Source: Verrucomicrobiota bacterium
Lineage (GTDB): Bacteria; Verrucomicrobiota; Lentisphaeria; Oligosphaerales; Oligosphaeraceae
Assembly (NCBI GenBank): GCA_022709995.1
Contig: JAKLHU010000138.1
Span: 1-6,308 of the forward strand
Reading direction: 5' to 3'
Length of the DNA: 6,308 bases
Part shown: positions 1-6,063 of the stretch, in pieces
Position numbering within the stretch: the first letter of the stretch is position 1
Layout of the letters: every line of letters begins with the position of its first letter
Made by a program: the position numbers and the translations under genes
The notes under the pieces: generated by a model
The model's database searches: none
Told to the model about the DNA's origin: nothing
What the model saw: only the letters and a program-made list of their open reading frames with translations

Positions 1-1
1 C

Positions 2-817
2 GCGCCGTCCCTGCCCATGCGCGAACTGCCCGGCATGCCGTGCCAGCATACCCCGGACCGCGAACACCCGGACCTGCAGTTCGGCACGGTCTGCGACATC
101 CCGGTCCTGGCCGCCCGCGGCCACCGCCACCTGTACGAAGGCCTCGGCCTCTACCCGTGCCTCCTCCCCCTCTGCACCGCCTGGAAACTCGGCGCCCAGC
201 GCCACCTCTTCGTCGACAGCGGCCTCAGCCTCCGCCAGGAAATCAAAGCCGGCGCCTGGACGCTCCTGGTCGACTACATCAACGGCCACCACTTCTCGCC
301 TCTCGACGGCAACCACGACCTCCTCGAATCACCGTTCCCCGACATGAACGGCGCCCTCTCCCAAGAACAAAATTCCGAACTGGTCAACGCCATGTCCGAA
401 GTCGGCATCTCCCCCCGCCACGGCGTTTTCATGGCCCGGCCCGGTTCGCAAGTCTGCACTGTCGCCGAAGCCGAAGTCGCCCGCGTCAACGGCGCCGACC
501 TCGTCGGCCATGACCTGGTCATGGAAATCATCATGGCCCACGCCCTCGGCGGCAAAGTCTCCGCCCTGGTCCTGGCCGCCGCCATGGCTCCCAACTACCG
601 CGCCAAACCGCTCCGCCGCCAGGACCTGCTCGACAACTGCCGCTTCTGCTCCCGCGACCTCATCCGCGGACTGCGCAAAGCCCTGCCCGAACTGGTCGCC
701 GAGACCACGACGCCAATCCGCCTGCCCCAAGCCGATGTCGATGACATCCTCCACCAGGACTTCAAACGGCCAACCGGACGCCTGACCCCAAACCCCCTCG
801 CCTTGAAAAAACCATGA
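2..817 (+). CDS. Purine nucleoside phosphorylase-fold protein, 5' end outside window, active site divergent
   Basis: This is the C-terminal part of a PNP/MTAP-family (PNP_UDP fold) protein. The frame is open to the left edge, and the first ATG at 17 (counted here as residue 1) falls where trimeric PNPs have an internal segment after their N-terminal GSGLG phosphate loop, so the real start is probably upstream of the window. Family landmarks in order are ELPGMP (3-8), HRHLYEG (36-42), DYIN (86-89), FPDMNGAL (107-114), TVAEAE (148-153), NGADLVG (158-164) and MEIIMAHALGGKV (169-181). By eye against human PNP, the conserved Arg of GRFHMYEG is His36, the NAAGG loop reads DSGLS, the Glu of SFET is Cys147, the purine-site Met is His165, and the Thr-Asn pair that binds the base is Ala188-Ala189. 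His38 and Tyr40 are kept. The fold assignment is fairly sure. Ordinary phosphorolysis of inosine or guanosine is doubtful, so it may be a paralog with another substrate or a non-catalytic protein. Confidence 0.82.
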   Translation, partial: APSLPMRELPGMPCQHTPDREHPDLQFGTVCDIPVLAARGHRHLYEGLGLYPCLLPLCTAWKLGAQRHLFVDSGLSLRQEIKAGAWTLLVDYINGHHFSPLDGNHDLLESPFPDMNGALSQEQNSELVNAMSEVGISPRHGVFMARPGSQVCTVAEAEVARVNGADLVGHDLVMEIIMAHALGGKVSALVLAAAMAPNYRAKPLRRQDLLDNCRFCSRDLIRGLRKALPELVAETTTPIRLPQADVDDILHQDFKRPTGRLTPNPLALKKP

Positions 818-989
818 CCGGCCCCGACCCGGCCGAAACGCAAACGGTCAGCCATTGAACACTGGGCACTTGAGGAGTCAACGCTTGGGCGCCTCAGGGC
901 CAGAACGCCACCTTGGCGCACCAGGACACTGCCGCCGCCAGATGCCATGACTCCTATGTTACATGGCCGGATAACCGGGGAATGGGGAG

Positions 990-1003
990 CAGGCTAAAGC
1001 CTG
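990..1003. repeat. Short REP-like palindrome in intergenic DNA
   Basis: CAGGCT and AGCCTG form a perfect 6+6 inverted repeat separated by AA, flanked by a purine-rich GGGGAG on the left and GAACACC on the right. Short intergenic palindromes built on CAGGCT-like arms occur as dispersed REP-type elements in several bacterial phyla. Only one copy is visible here, so calling it a repeat family member is inference. It could equally be a chance hairpin in the 5' region of the downstream operon. Confidence 0.3.
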
Positions 1004-1117
1004 AACACCATACGCCGCCGCCCACCCAAGGAGCCTGTAACCTGCAAATTGTCCCAGCGGAGCGCCGGGTTGTACACTGACCGATTACGCCGAAACGCCG
1101 TTTTTGCACATCCATAA

Positions 1118-1146
1118 TAGACAACCCGGTTTTGTTCAAGTATGTT
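1118..1146 (+). promoter_or_regulatory. Candidate sigma70-type promoter for the TPR-lptE-ispF operon
   Basis: TAGACA at 1118-1123 matches the TTGACA -35 consensus at five of six positions. TATGTT at 1141-1146 matches TATAAT at four of six. The spacer is the optimal 17 bases. Both lie in the AT-richest part of the intergenic region, and transcription would start near 1153, leaving a leader of about 57 bases before the ATG at 1210. This is a sequence match only, and sigma-factor preferences in this lineage are not certain. Confidence 0.4.
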
Positions 1147-1209
1147 ATCACTTTGCAACTGCATGCCGTTCCCAACCATGACCACCCTACCATAAAACAA
1201 GGCCCCTCT

Positions 1210-2154
1210 ATGAAAAAAAACAACTGGCTGCTCGTTGGCATCGGGCTCGCCCTGGCCTGGGCCGGCGCCGCCGGCGCCGACAGCGATTTTTCCCAGTTCA
1301 TCGCCAATCGCACCCTCCAGGTGGAAGCCCAACAACTGGAAATCGACGGCAAATACGCCAAAGCCGCCAAACGCTACCTCAAACTGGCCAAACGCACCAA
1401 AGACCAGAAAAACCAGGCCGGCTGGACGTTGCGCGCCGCCGACTGCCTCTTCACCGCCAATAAAAGCCACCAGGCCCTGGAAATCTACAAGAATTTGATG
1501 GCCAACTCACCCTTCTTCGTCCCCTATGAACACGTCGTGGGAAAACTCCGCGTCATCGCGGAAAGATTCGTCGACGGCAACGGCACCTTCCTCGGCCTCC
1601 GGGACAAACAGACGTCCATCGCCATCTACGAACTGATCATCCGGGAGGCCCCGGCCATCCATGTCTCCCTGCAAGACCGCCTGCGAATGGCCGAACTGCT
1701 CAAGGAAACCGACCGGCCCGAAGAAGCCGTCAATGCCTATCAGGCCACTCTCAAGCTCGACCCCGGCTTGGATGACGTCCGCCTCGAACTGGCCTTCCTC
1801 CTGGCGAAACTGAGCAAAACCGGCGATGGCGACGGCACCAAGCTGCGCGCGGCCGTCCGCCATGCCGAGGCCGTCAAGGAACGCCAGCCAACACACCCCC
1901 GCCGCAAGGACATCGACCTCCTGCTCCGCGACGCCCGCGAGCAAGACGCCCAAAGACTGCTTAACCTCGGCCAATTCTACCTCCGCCCCAGCCACCAACG
2001 CTCCGGCGCGGCCCGCCGCTACCTGCTCGACGTGCTCCGCGACTACCCGGATACCCAGGCCGGCTGGGAAGCTAAAAAAATCCTGAACGACAACCCGTCC
2101 CTCCGCGAAGCCCCGGCCGCCAACGACAGCGCCAAACCGGCCGCCAAGCCCTGA
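1210..2154 (+). CDS. Secreted TPR-repeat protein, BamD-like
   Basis: This 314-residue protein is predicted to be exported and built of tetratricopeptide-like helical hairpins. I chose ATG 1210 because it opens a clean signal peptide (MKKNN, hydrophobic core to residue 20, Ala-Gly-Ala cleavage site at 21-23) and is preceded by AAGG at 1199-1202. The frame runs further upstream to a TTG at 1132, but that overlaps the candidate promoter and would bury the signal sequence. Helical repeats lie at about 36-101, 134-201 and 246-292. The last one (LLNLGQFYL...AARRYLLDVLRDYPDT) resembles the repeat pattern of BamD/YfiO outer-membrane assembly factors. The tail after 293 is Ala/Pro/Lys-rich and probably disordered. 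The lptE-like gene immediately downstream supports an envelope-assembly role. Unlike classical BamD it has no lipobox cysteine, so it would be periplasmic rather than lipid-anchored. TPR secretion is well supported. BamD function is inferred, and a generic periplasmic TPR scaffold is the alternative. Confidence 0.72.
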   Translation: MKKNNWLLVGIGLALAWAGAAGADSDFSQFIANRTLQVEAQQLEIDGKYAKAAKRYLKLAKRTKDQKNQAGWTLRAADCLFTANKSHQALEIYKNLMANSPFFVPYEHVVGKLRVIAERFVDGNGTFLGLRDKQTSIAIYELIIREAPAIHVSLQDRLRMAELLKETDRPEEAVNAYQATLKLDPGLDDVRLELAFLLAKLSKTGDGDGTKLRAAVRHAEAVKERQPTHPRRKDIDLLLRDAREQDAQRLLNLGQFYLRPSHQRSGAARRYLLDVLRDYPDTQAGWEAKKILNDNPSLREAPAANDSAKPAAKP

Positions 2155-2240
2155 CCGCCAAGCGAATGGCGCCAGATGCACCTCTCCGGCGCCGACAACA
2201 CGCCGCCCCGCCCCGTTCCTCTCCCCCAACCTCCCGCCCC

Positions 2241-2258
2241 GTTGCCTCCAGTGGCAAC
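2241..2258 (+). other. Small hairpin in the TPR-lptE spacer
   Basis: GTTGCC (2241-2246) and GGCAAC (2253-2258) form a perfect 6-bp stem with a 6-base loop in the 125-base spacer, 21 bases before the lptE start codon. No T-run follows, so it is not a convincing intrinsic terminator. It could stabilise a processed transcript end or modulate lptE translation. The rest of the spacer (2155-2240) is C-rich and shows no coding or motif content I recognise. Confidence 0.3.
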
Positions 2259-2279
2259 AACTCTTGCTGGAAAGCCACC

Positions 2280-2828
2280 ATGAAAAAACATCCGCTCCAA
2301 GTCCTGGCCCTGGCCGCCGTCTGCGGGTTGATGCTCACCGCCTGCCAATACCATTGGGGTTCAGCCCGCCCCGAAGGCCTCTACGGCCTCGACGTCGGCG
2401 CCGTCACCAATCTGACCCAGGAAGGCGCCCTGACCGCCGCCTTCCGCAAATCCGTCCAGGAACAAATCAGCACCGATCCCGGCCTGAACGGAAACCTCAT
2501 CACCCACCAGCTGAATGTCGAACTGGAAAACCTCGACCAGAAAAACATCGCACGCGCGGAACTCCGCGATCGCAACAGCCGCAATGACGACAGCACGGCC
2601 TACCAGACCGTCCTCTACCGCTTGGAACTGCGCGCCCGCTACACCGTCTGCGGCCGCCAGAACACCAGCGCCAAACCCGTCCTCGCCGGCACGGTCATCG
2701 GCCGCGCCGACATCCCCCGCATGCATGACATGAACGTCCCCTTCCAAGCGGCCTGCCAGCAGGCCGCCGACGACGCCGCCCGCCAAATCGTCGCCGCCGT
2801 CGTTGAAGCCGCAGGCCTCAAACCATGA
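2280..2828 (+). CDS. lptE: LptE-like LPS-assembly lipoprotein
   Basis: This is a 182-residue lipoprotein. The start is ATG 2280, preceded by GGAAAG at 2269-2274 with 5-base spacing. The frame is open further upstream to 2166, but that extension is Pro/Arg-rich and would hide the signal peptide. Residues 1-21 form a lipoprotein signal ending in the lipobox Leu-Thr-Ala-Cys, with Cys22 as the lipidated residue. The mature start CQYHWGS, followed by a predicted strand, an N-x-T-containing turn (NLTQEG) and a helix (ALTAAFRKSVQEQI), matches the LptE layout. In that family the protein plugs the LptD barrel and helps place lipopolysaccharide in the outer leaflet. The later region YRLELRARYTV and a C-terminal helix also fit. 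The stop codon overlaps the ispF start (ATGA), so the two are translationally coupled. LptE sequences are poorly conserved, so this call rests on architecture and on the BamD-like neighbour. A different small outer-membrane lipoprotein is possible. Confidence 0.78.
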   Translation: MKKHPLQVLALAAVCGLMLTACQYHWGSARPEGLYGLDVGAVTNLTQEGALTAAFRKSVQEQISTDPGLNGNLITHQLNVELENLDQKNIARAELRDRNSRNDDSTAYQTVLYRLELRARYTVCGRQNTSAKPVLAGTVIGRADIPRMHDMNVPFQAACQQAADDAARQIVAAVVEAAGLKP

Positions 2829-3367
2829 TCTTCCGCATCGGCCAGGGCTTTGATCTGCATCGATGCGTCGCCGGCCGGCCCCTCGTCCTCGGCGGCGTCA
2901 CCATCCCCTGCCCCTGGGGCCTCGATGGCCATTCCGACGCCGACGCCCTCCTGCACGCCATCACCGACGCCGTCCTCGGCGCCCTCGCCCTCGGCGACAT
3001 CGGCATCTGGTTCCCTGACACCGACCCGCGCTGGAAAGACGCCGACAGCGCCCAACTCCTCCGCCTAGTCCTGAACGACCCCCGACTGGACGGATGGCAC
3101 CTCGGCAACCTCGACGCCACCGTCATCACGGAAAAACCAAAACTGGCCCCATTCCAACTGCCCATCCGACAGGCCATCGCCAAAATCTTCAACTGCACAA
3201 TCGAAAAAATTTCCCTGAAAGCCAAAACCAACGAACGGCAGGACGCCATCGGCCAAGGCCTGGCCTTGGCCGCCCACGCCATCGTCTTGATGCAGCGCGA
3301 ACCCGCCGAAACGCCAGTAACGCTGCGGACCGTGCTCGCCCAAGCGCCAGACTCCCTGGCGCCGTAA
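2825..3367 (+). CDS. ispF: 2-C-methyl-D-erythritol 2,4-cyclodiphosphate synthase
   Basis: IspF is a cytoplasmic homotrimer that converts 4-diphosphocytidyl-methylerythritol 2-phosphate into the cyclic diphosphate with release of CMP, in the non-mevalonate (MEP) isoprenoid pathway. The 180-residue product opens with IGQGFDLHR, where Asp10 and His12 are metal ligands. His44, in GHSDADALLHAI (35-46), is the third ligand. DIG..FPDTDP follows, then the EKPKLAP nucleotide loop and KAKTNE, which matches a common variant of the KATTTE motif with its Thr and Glu retained. All catalytic and metal residues I can place are intact. It runs about 18 residues past the usual C-terminus (E. coli is 159 residues), ending in a short tail. 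Its start codon overlaps the lptE stop by four bases. IspD, often fused to or next to IspF, is not in this window. Confidence 0.97.
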   Translation: MIFRIGQGFDLHRCVAGRPLVLGGVTIPCPWGLDGHSDADALLHAITDAVLGALALGDIGIWFPDTDPRWKDADSAQLLRLVLNDPRLDGWHLGNLDATVITEKPKLAPFQLPIRQAIAKIFNCTIEKISLKAKTNERQDAIGQGLALAAHAIVLMQREPAETPVTLRTVLAQAPDSLAP

Positions 3368-3461
3368 CCCGTTGCGACCGAGCGCCAAAGGCGCTGCCGC
3401 GGCGGCTGAACGGCCGCTGTCCAGGCGCTGGACTCTCTTGAGCTGCAACCCGTTGCGGCCG
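3366..3461 (+). repeat. 15-base direct repeat (two copies) flanking hairpins after ispF
   Basis: AACCCGTTGCGACCG at 3366-3380 recurs as AACCCGTTGCGGCCG at 3447-3461 with one mismatch. The first copy overlaps the last two bases of the ispF stop codon. Between them lies a perfect AGCGCC-AAA-GGCGCT hairpin (3381-3395) and a smaller GCGGC/GCCGC stem (3400-3417). The arrangement could be a local duplication of a terminator segment or a small decayed element. Two copies are too few to define a repeat family. Confidence 0.4.
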
Positions 3462-3479
3462 TCCATCCGGCCGTGGTTT
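3456..3479 (+). terminator. Possible intrinsic terminator downstream of ispF
   Basis: CGGCCG at 3456-3461 and CGGCCG at 3468-3473 form a 6-bp GC-only stem with a 6-base loop. It is followed by TGGTTTT (3474-3480) and, after a short gap, CTCTTTT. It lies about 90 bases past the ispF stop and about 80 before comF. The T-tract is imperfect, so termination may be partial. A further CCGGCA/TGCCGG hairpin sits at 3490-3505. Confidence 0.35.
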
Positions 3480-3560
3480 TCGCTCTTTTCCGGCATCATT
3501 GCCGGTCGTCCGCCAACATCACTACCGCGAAAGCCGGCAAGCCGCCGGCGCTTCCTCGCC

Positions 3561-4289
3561 ATGCTCACCTGCTCAACCGTCTCCACCGGACTTGTCCGCC
3601 TTCTGGGCGACCTGTGCGCGCCGCCGCTCTGCCCGCTGTGCCGGGCGGCGCTGGCGCTCGGGCCAGCGGAACTCTGCCCGGATTGCCAAGCGGCCCTGCC
3701 CCAATTGCCGGAACGCCGCTGCCATGGCTGCGGCGGAGCCAATACCGGCCATCTCGCACTTTGCCCCGAATGCCTCCACCTCGGCGCCCGCCCTTGGAAC
3801 TTCGCCGTCTCCGCCTTTCCTTTCCATGGCCTGGTCCGCGACGCCGTCCATTGCTACAAATACCGCCGCCGCACCAGCCTGGCCCCATTCTTGGCCCGCT
3901 GCATGACCGAAGCCTGGACAGCCCACGCCGAAGACCGGCGCCTCGACGCGGTCGTGCCCGTGCCCCTGCACTGGCTCCGAGCCTGGCAACGCGGCTACAA
4001 CCAGGCCGCCATCCTGTCCCGCCTGATCGCCAACAAGCTCCAGGTCAACAACATGACACCGCTGCGACGCGTCCGCTATACGCGCCAGCAAGCCCGCATG
4101 GACCTCGCCCAACGCCAGAAAAACATCCACCGCGCCTTTGCCGTCGTCAACCGCGCCGCCGTCAAAAACCAGCGCCTGCTGCTGGTTGACGACGTCTTCA
4201 CCACCGGCGCCACCCTGGCCGCCGCCACGACCGCCCTGCTCGACGCCGGCGCCGCCGGCGTCGCCGTCCTCACCATCGCCCGCGACTGA
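3561..4289 (+). CDS. comF: ComF family phosphoribosyltransferase-like protein
   Basis: This 242-residue ComF/GntX-family protein has an N-terminal double zinc-binding region followed by a type I phosphoribosyltransferase domain. Cysteine pairs lie at 24/27 and 39/42 and at 54/57 and 68/71, all of the C-x2-C type. The PRTase part carries VPVPLHWLRAWQRGYNQA, the conserved Arg-rich segment TRQQARMDLAQRQKN, and the PRPP-loop signature LLLVDDVFTTGAT (206-218) with Asp210-Asp211. The family is needed for DNA uptake in some competent bacteria (ComFC), but most members are orphan PRTases without assigned substrates, and no other competence gene is visible here. I chose ATG 3561 because it gives the usual family length and starts just before the first zinc knuckle. 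The frame extends upstream to 3372, but that part is Arg/Pro-rich low-complexity sequence overlapping the hairpin spacer. No clear Shine-Dalgarno sequence precedes it. Confidence 0.92.
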   Translation: MLTCSTVSTGLVRLLGDLCAPPLCPLCRAALALGPAELCPDCQAALPQLPERRCHGCGGANTGHLALCPECLHLGARPWNFAVSAFPFHGLVRDAVHCYKYRRRTSLAPFLARCMTEAWTAHAEDRRLDAVVPVPLHWLRAWQRGYNQAAILSRLIANKLQVNNMTPLRRVRYTRQQARMDLAQRQKNIHRAFAVVNRAAVKNQRLLLVDDVFTTGATLAAATTALLDAGAAGVAVLTIARD

Positions 4290-4342
4290 CCCGACCCCGC
4301 CAACGCCAACCTCACCGTCAACTCTTTACGGAGACATCCGCC

Positions 4343-5194
4343 ATGCCCAGTTTCCAGGCCAAGCCCCTGCTGATCTCACCCTCGGACTCGCCCCGCAACG
4401 ACCTCCCGGCCGGACTCTGGGTGAAATGCAAGGGCTGCGAACAGATGATCTTCCAGAACACCCTCGAAGAAGCGCTCTTCGTCTGCCCGCATTGCGACCA
4501 TCACCATCCGGTTTCCGCCCGCCAGCGCATCGCCATGCTGAGCGACAAGAACAGCTTCCAGGAACATGACGCCGACCTGGTCTCGGTCGACGCCCTGAAC
4601 TTCGCCGACGACGGCAGCTACGCCCGCAAAATCAAGGAAACCATGGCCAAAACCGGCCTGCGCGACGCCGTCGTGTGCGGCAACGCGACCCTGAACAGCC
4701 TGCCTTTCGCCCTCGGAGTCATGGACTTCCGCTTCTTTGGCGCCAGCATGGGCTCGGTCGTCGGGGAAAAACTCACCCGCCTGATCGAATGGGCGACCGC
4801 GGCCAGATTCCCAGTCGTCATCGTCACCGCCAGCGGCGGCGCCCGCATGCAGGAGGGCGCCCTCAGCCTGATGCAAATGGCCAAAACCTCCGGCGCCCTC
4901 ATGCGTCACGACGAAGCCGGACAGCCCTTCTTCGCCATCCTCACCAACCCGACCACCGGCGGCGTCACCGCCAGCTTCGCCTCGCTCGGCGACGTCATCC
5001 TGGCCGAACCAAAAGCCCTGGTCGGCTTCGCCGGCCCCCGCGTCATCAAACAAACCACCAGCGCGGAACTGCCCAAGGACTTCCAGTCCTCGGAATACCT
5101 GCTCAAACACGGCTTCATCGACCGCATCACCCACCGCCACAAACTCCGCGCCGAACTGGCGACACTGCTCGCTGTCTTCAGCCCCAACCCGTGA
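4343..5194 (+). CDS. accD: Acetyl-CoA carboxylase, carboxyltransferase beta subunit
   Basis: AccD pairs with AccA to move the carboxyl group from carboxybiotin on the AccB carrier to acetyl-CoA, giving malonyl-CoA for fatty acid synthesis. The product is 283 residues, a normal family length. An N-terminal zinc ribbon is complete: Cys29, Cys32, Cys48 and Cys51. The crotonase-like carboxyltransferase core shows MDFRFFGASMGSVVGEK, the oxyanion-hole segment SGGARMQEG, NPTTGGVTASFA and AEPKALVGFAGPRVI, all typical. ATG 4343 is backed by a good Shine-Dalgarno GGAG at 4331-4334, the clearest in this gene group. The gene begins 53 bases after comF and ends 18 bases before trmO, so the three are probably co-transcribed. 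accA is not present here, which is common because accA and accD are often unlinked. Confidence 0.98.
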   Translation: MPSFQAKPLLISPSDSPRNDLPAGLWVKCKGCEQMIFQNTLEEALFVCPHCDHHHPVSARQRIAMLSDKNSFQEHDADLVSVDALNFADDGSYARKIKETMAKTGLRDAVVCGNATLNSLPFALGVMDFRFFGASMGSVVGEKLTRLIEWATAARFPVVIVTASGGARMQEGALSLMQMAKTSGALMRHDEAGQPFFAILTNPTTGGVTASFASLGDVILAEPKALVGFAGPRVIKQTTSAELPKDFQSSEYLLKHGFIDRITHRHKLRAELATLLAVFSPNP

Positions 5195-5212
5195 GCCGCC
5201 AGCCCCTCAATC

Positions 5213-5956
5213 ATGCCTGAACCGACCTTCACCTTCCCTGTCATCGGCGTGCTACATAGCTGCTTCCGGGCCAAATTCGGCATCCCGCGCCAGCCGGGGC
5301 TGATTCCCGAAGCCACCGGCGCCATCGAACTGCTGCCGCCCTACGACCAGCCCAACGCCGTGCGCGGACTGAAAGACTTTTCCCACCTCTGGGTGCTCTT
5401 TGTCTTTCACGAGGCGATCCGCGAATCCTGGAAGGCGACCGTCCGCCCGCCCCGCCTCGGCGGAGACCAACGCGTCGGCGTCTTCGCGTCCCGCTCGCCC
5501 TTCCGGCCCAGCTCAATCGGCATATCCGTCGTCCGACTCCGCAACATCCGCTGCGGCCGCGGCAAAGTCGTTCTCGACATCGACGGCGTCGACATCCTGG
5601 ACAACACGCCGGTCCTCGACCTGAAACCGTATCTGCCCTATGCGGACATCGTGCCCGCCGCCACCGGCGGCTTCGCGCCCGCGGCGCCCGGGGCCGAGGC
5701 CCTGCCGACCTCGTTCACTCCGACCGCCGAAGCCCAGGCCAAAACCGTGGAAAAACGCTTCCCGGGCTTCCGTGAGCTGGCCCGCAAAGTCGTCAGCGCC
5801 GACCCGCGGCCAGCCTACCAGCGCGAGCCAGGACGCGTCTACGGCGTTTTCCTGCACGACTATGAAGTCATCTGGGAAGCCGGCGAAGACAGCGCCGTCA
5901 TCGTCGCCATCAGCCGCGCCAGCCCGCCGCCAAGCCCCCCGCCGCCAGCCTCGTGA
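5213..5956 (+). CDS. trmO: tRNA (N6-threonylcarbamoyladenosine37-N6)-methyltransferase TrmO
   Basis: TrmO (YaeB/TsaA family) uses S-adenosylmethionine to methylate t6A37 to m6t6A37, next to the anticodon of threonine tRNAs. The 247-residue product has the family landmarks in order: FPVIGVLHS (8-16), KFGIPRQPGL (21-30), DFSHLWVLFVFH (55-66), RPPRLGGDQRVGVFASRSPFRPSSIGIS (starting at 78, quoted here only as a landmark region), LDNTPVLDLKPYLPYAD (129-145), GGFAPAAPGAE and the C-terminal DPRPAYQ (197-203). Length is close to E. coli TrmO (235 residues). The final stretch after residue 235 is a Ser/Pro/Ala tail with no likely function. It starts 18 bases after accD with no strong Shine-Dalgarno sequence, which suggests coupling to upstream translation. 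I see no missing conserved residues. Confidence 0.95.
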   Translation: MPEPTFTFPVIGVLHSCFRAKFGIPRQPGLIPEATGAIELLPPYDQPNAVRGLKDFSHLWVLFVFHEAIRESWKATVRPPRLGGDQRVGVFASRSPFRPSSIGISVVRLRNIRCGRGKVVLDIDGVDILDNTPVLDLKPYLPYADIVPAATGGFAPAAPGAEALPTSFTPTAEAQAKTVEKRFPGFRELARKVVSADPRPAYQREPGRVYGVFLHDYEVIWEAGEDSAVIVAISRASPPPSPPPPAS

Positions 5957-5966
5957 CCAAAACAAA

Positions 5967-5997
5967 GCGGCAGCCCGGACCAAGCCCGGGCCGCCGC
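5967..5997. terminator. GC-rich hairpin terminator between convergent genes
   Basis: GCGGC (5967-5971) plus GCCCGG (5973-5978) pair with CCGGGC (5986-5991) plus GCCGC (5993-5997) around a 7-base loop. This gives an 11-bp stem interrupted by one A/C mismatch. It begins 10 bases after the trmO stop. On the plus strand the T-tract is poor. Read on the minus strand the stem is followed directly by TTTGTTTTGG, so it looks like a good intrinsic terminator for the leftward H-X9-DG gene. It may serve both converging units. Confidence 0.65.
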
Positions 5998-6007
5998 CGT
6001 CCTTACC

Positions 6008-6027
6008 GTTTTCCACCAGTGGAAAAC
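6008..6027. repeat. Perfect 9+9 palindrome between convergent genes
   Basis: GTTTTCCAC (6008-6016) and GTGGAAAAC (6019-6027) are exact reverse complements separated by two bases. As RNA it folds into a hairpin of about 8 bp with a 4-base loop, and it reads almost identically on both strands. With its T-rich arm it may act as a second terminator or 3'-end stabiliser for either convergent transcript. As DNA it has the symmetry of a dimeric regulator site, but no promoter is evident nearby. Confidence 0.5.
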
Positions 6028-6063
6028 ATGAAAAAACCGTCGGTGGTTCAAACAAACGGGATG

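Larger units (their letters stand above)
818..1209. other. Intergenic region between PNP-like gene and TPR gene
   Basis: This 392-base stretch has no convincing gene. Open frames crossing it on either strand are short or are shadows of the neighbouring genes. It holds several inverted repeats: CGGCC/GGCCG at 819-823/831-835 just after the PNP-like stop codon (no T-tract), AGGAGTCA/TGACTCCT at 873-880/948-955, a small CGCCA/TGGCG hairpin at 906-918, and a palindrome at 990-1003. The right-hand third is AT-richer than the rest of the window and carries a plausible promoter for the downstream operon. I see no tRNA or rRNA signature. Confidence 0.6.

Noticed and set aside
1132..1209. TTG start at 1132 for the TPR protein
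   Set aside because: It would place 26 polar residues before a textbook signal peptide and would overlap the likely -10 element.
1507..2229. Long open frame on the minus strand antisense to the TPR gene (240 codons)
   Set aside because: Its translation is Gly/Val/Ala/Glu-rich with no recognisable domain. It is the expected mirror of a high-GC coding gene, whose plus-strand product has a signal peptide and TPRs.
3217..3240. Variant KAKTNE motif in IspF as a sign of altered catalysis
   Set aside because: KAKTNE is a common natural variant of KATTTE, and the metal ligands and catalytic residues are intact.
3372..3560. N-terminal extension of comF to the ATG at 3372
   Set aside because: It would add 63 low-complexity residues not seen in the family and would overlap the hairpins and direct repeat. 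ATG 3561 gives normal length.
3473..4189. Plus-strand open frame overlapping comF in another frame (238 codons)
   Set aside because: The product is almost entirely Arg/Pro/Ala, typical of a shifted frame in GC-rich DNA. The comF frame has zinc knuckles and a PRPP loop.
3561..4289. ComF-like gene as evidence of a natural competence system
   Set aside because: ComF-family PRTases are widespread in non-competent bacteria, and no ComEA, ComEC, DprA or pilus motor gene is present here.
4376..5140. Long minus-strand open frame antisense to accD (254 codons)
   Set aside because: accD is unmistakable on the plus strand. The antisense product is low-complexity and arises from GC-biased third positions.
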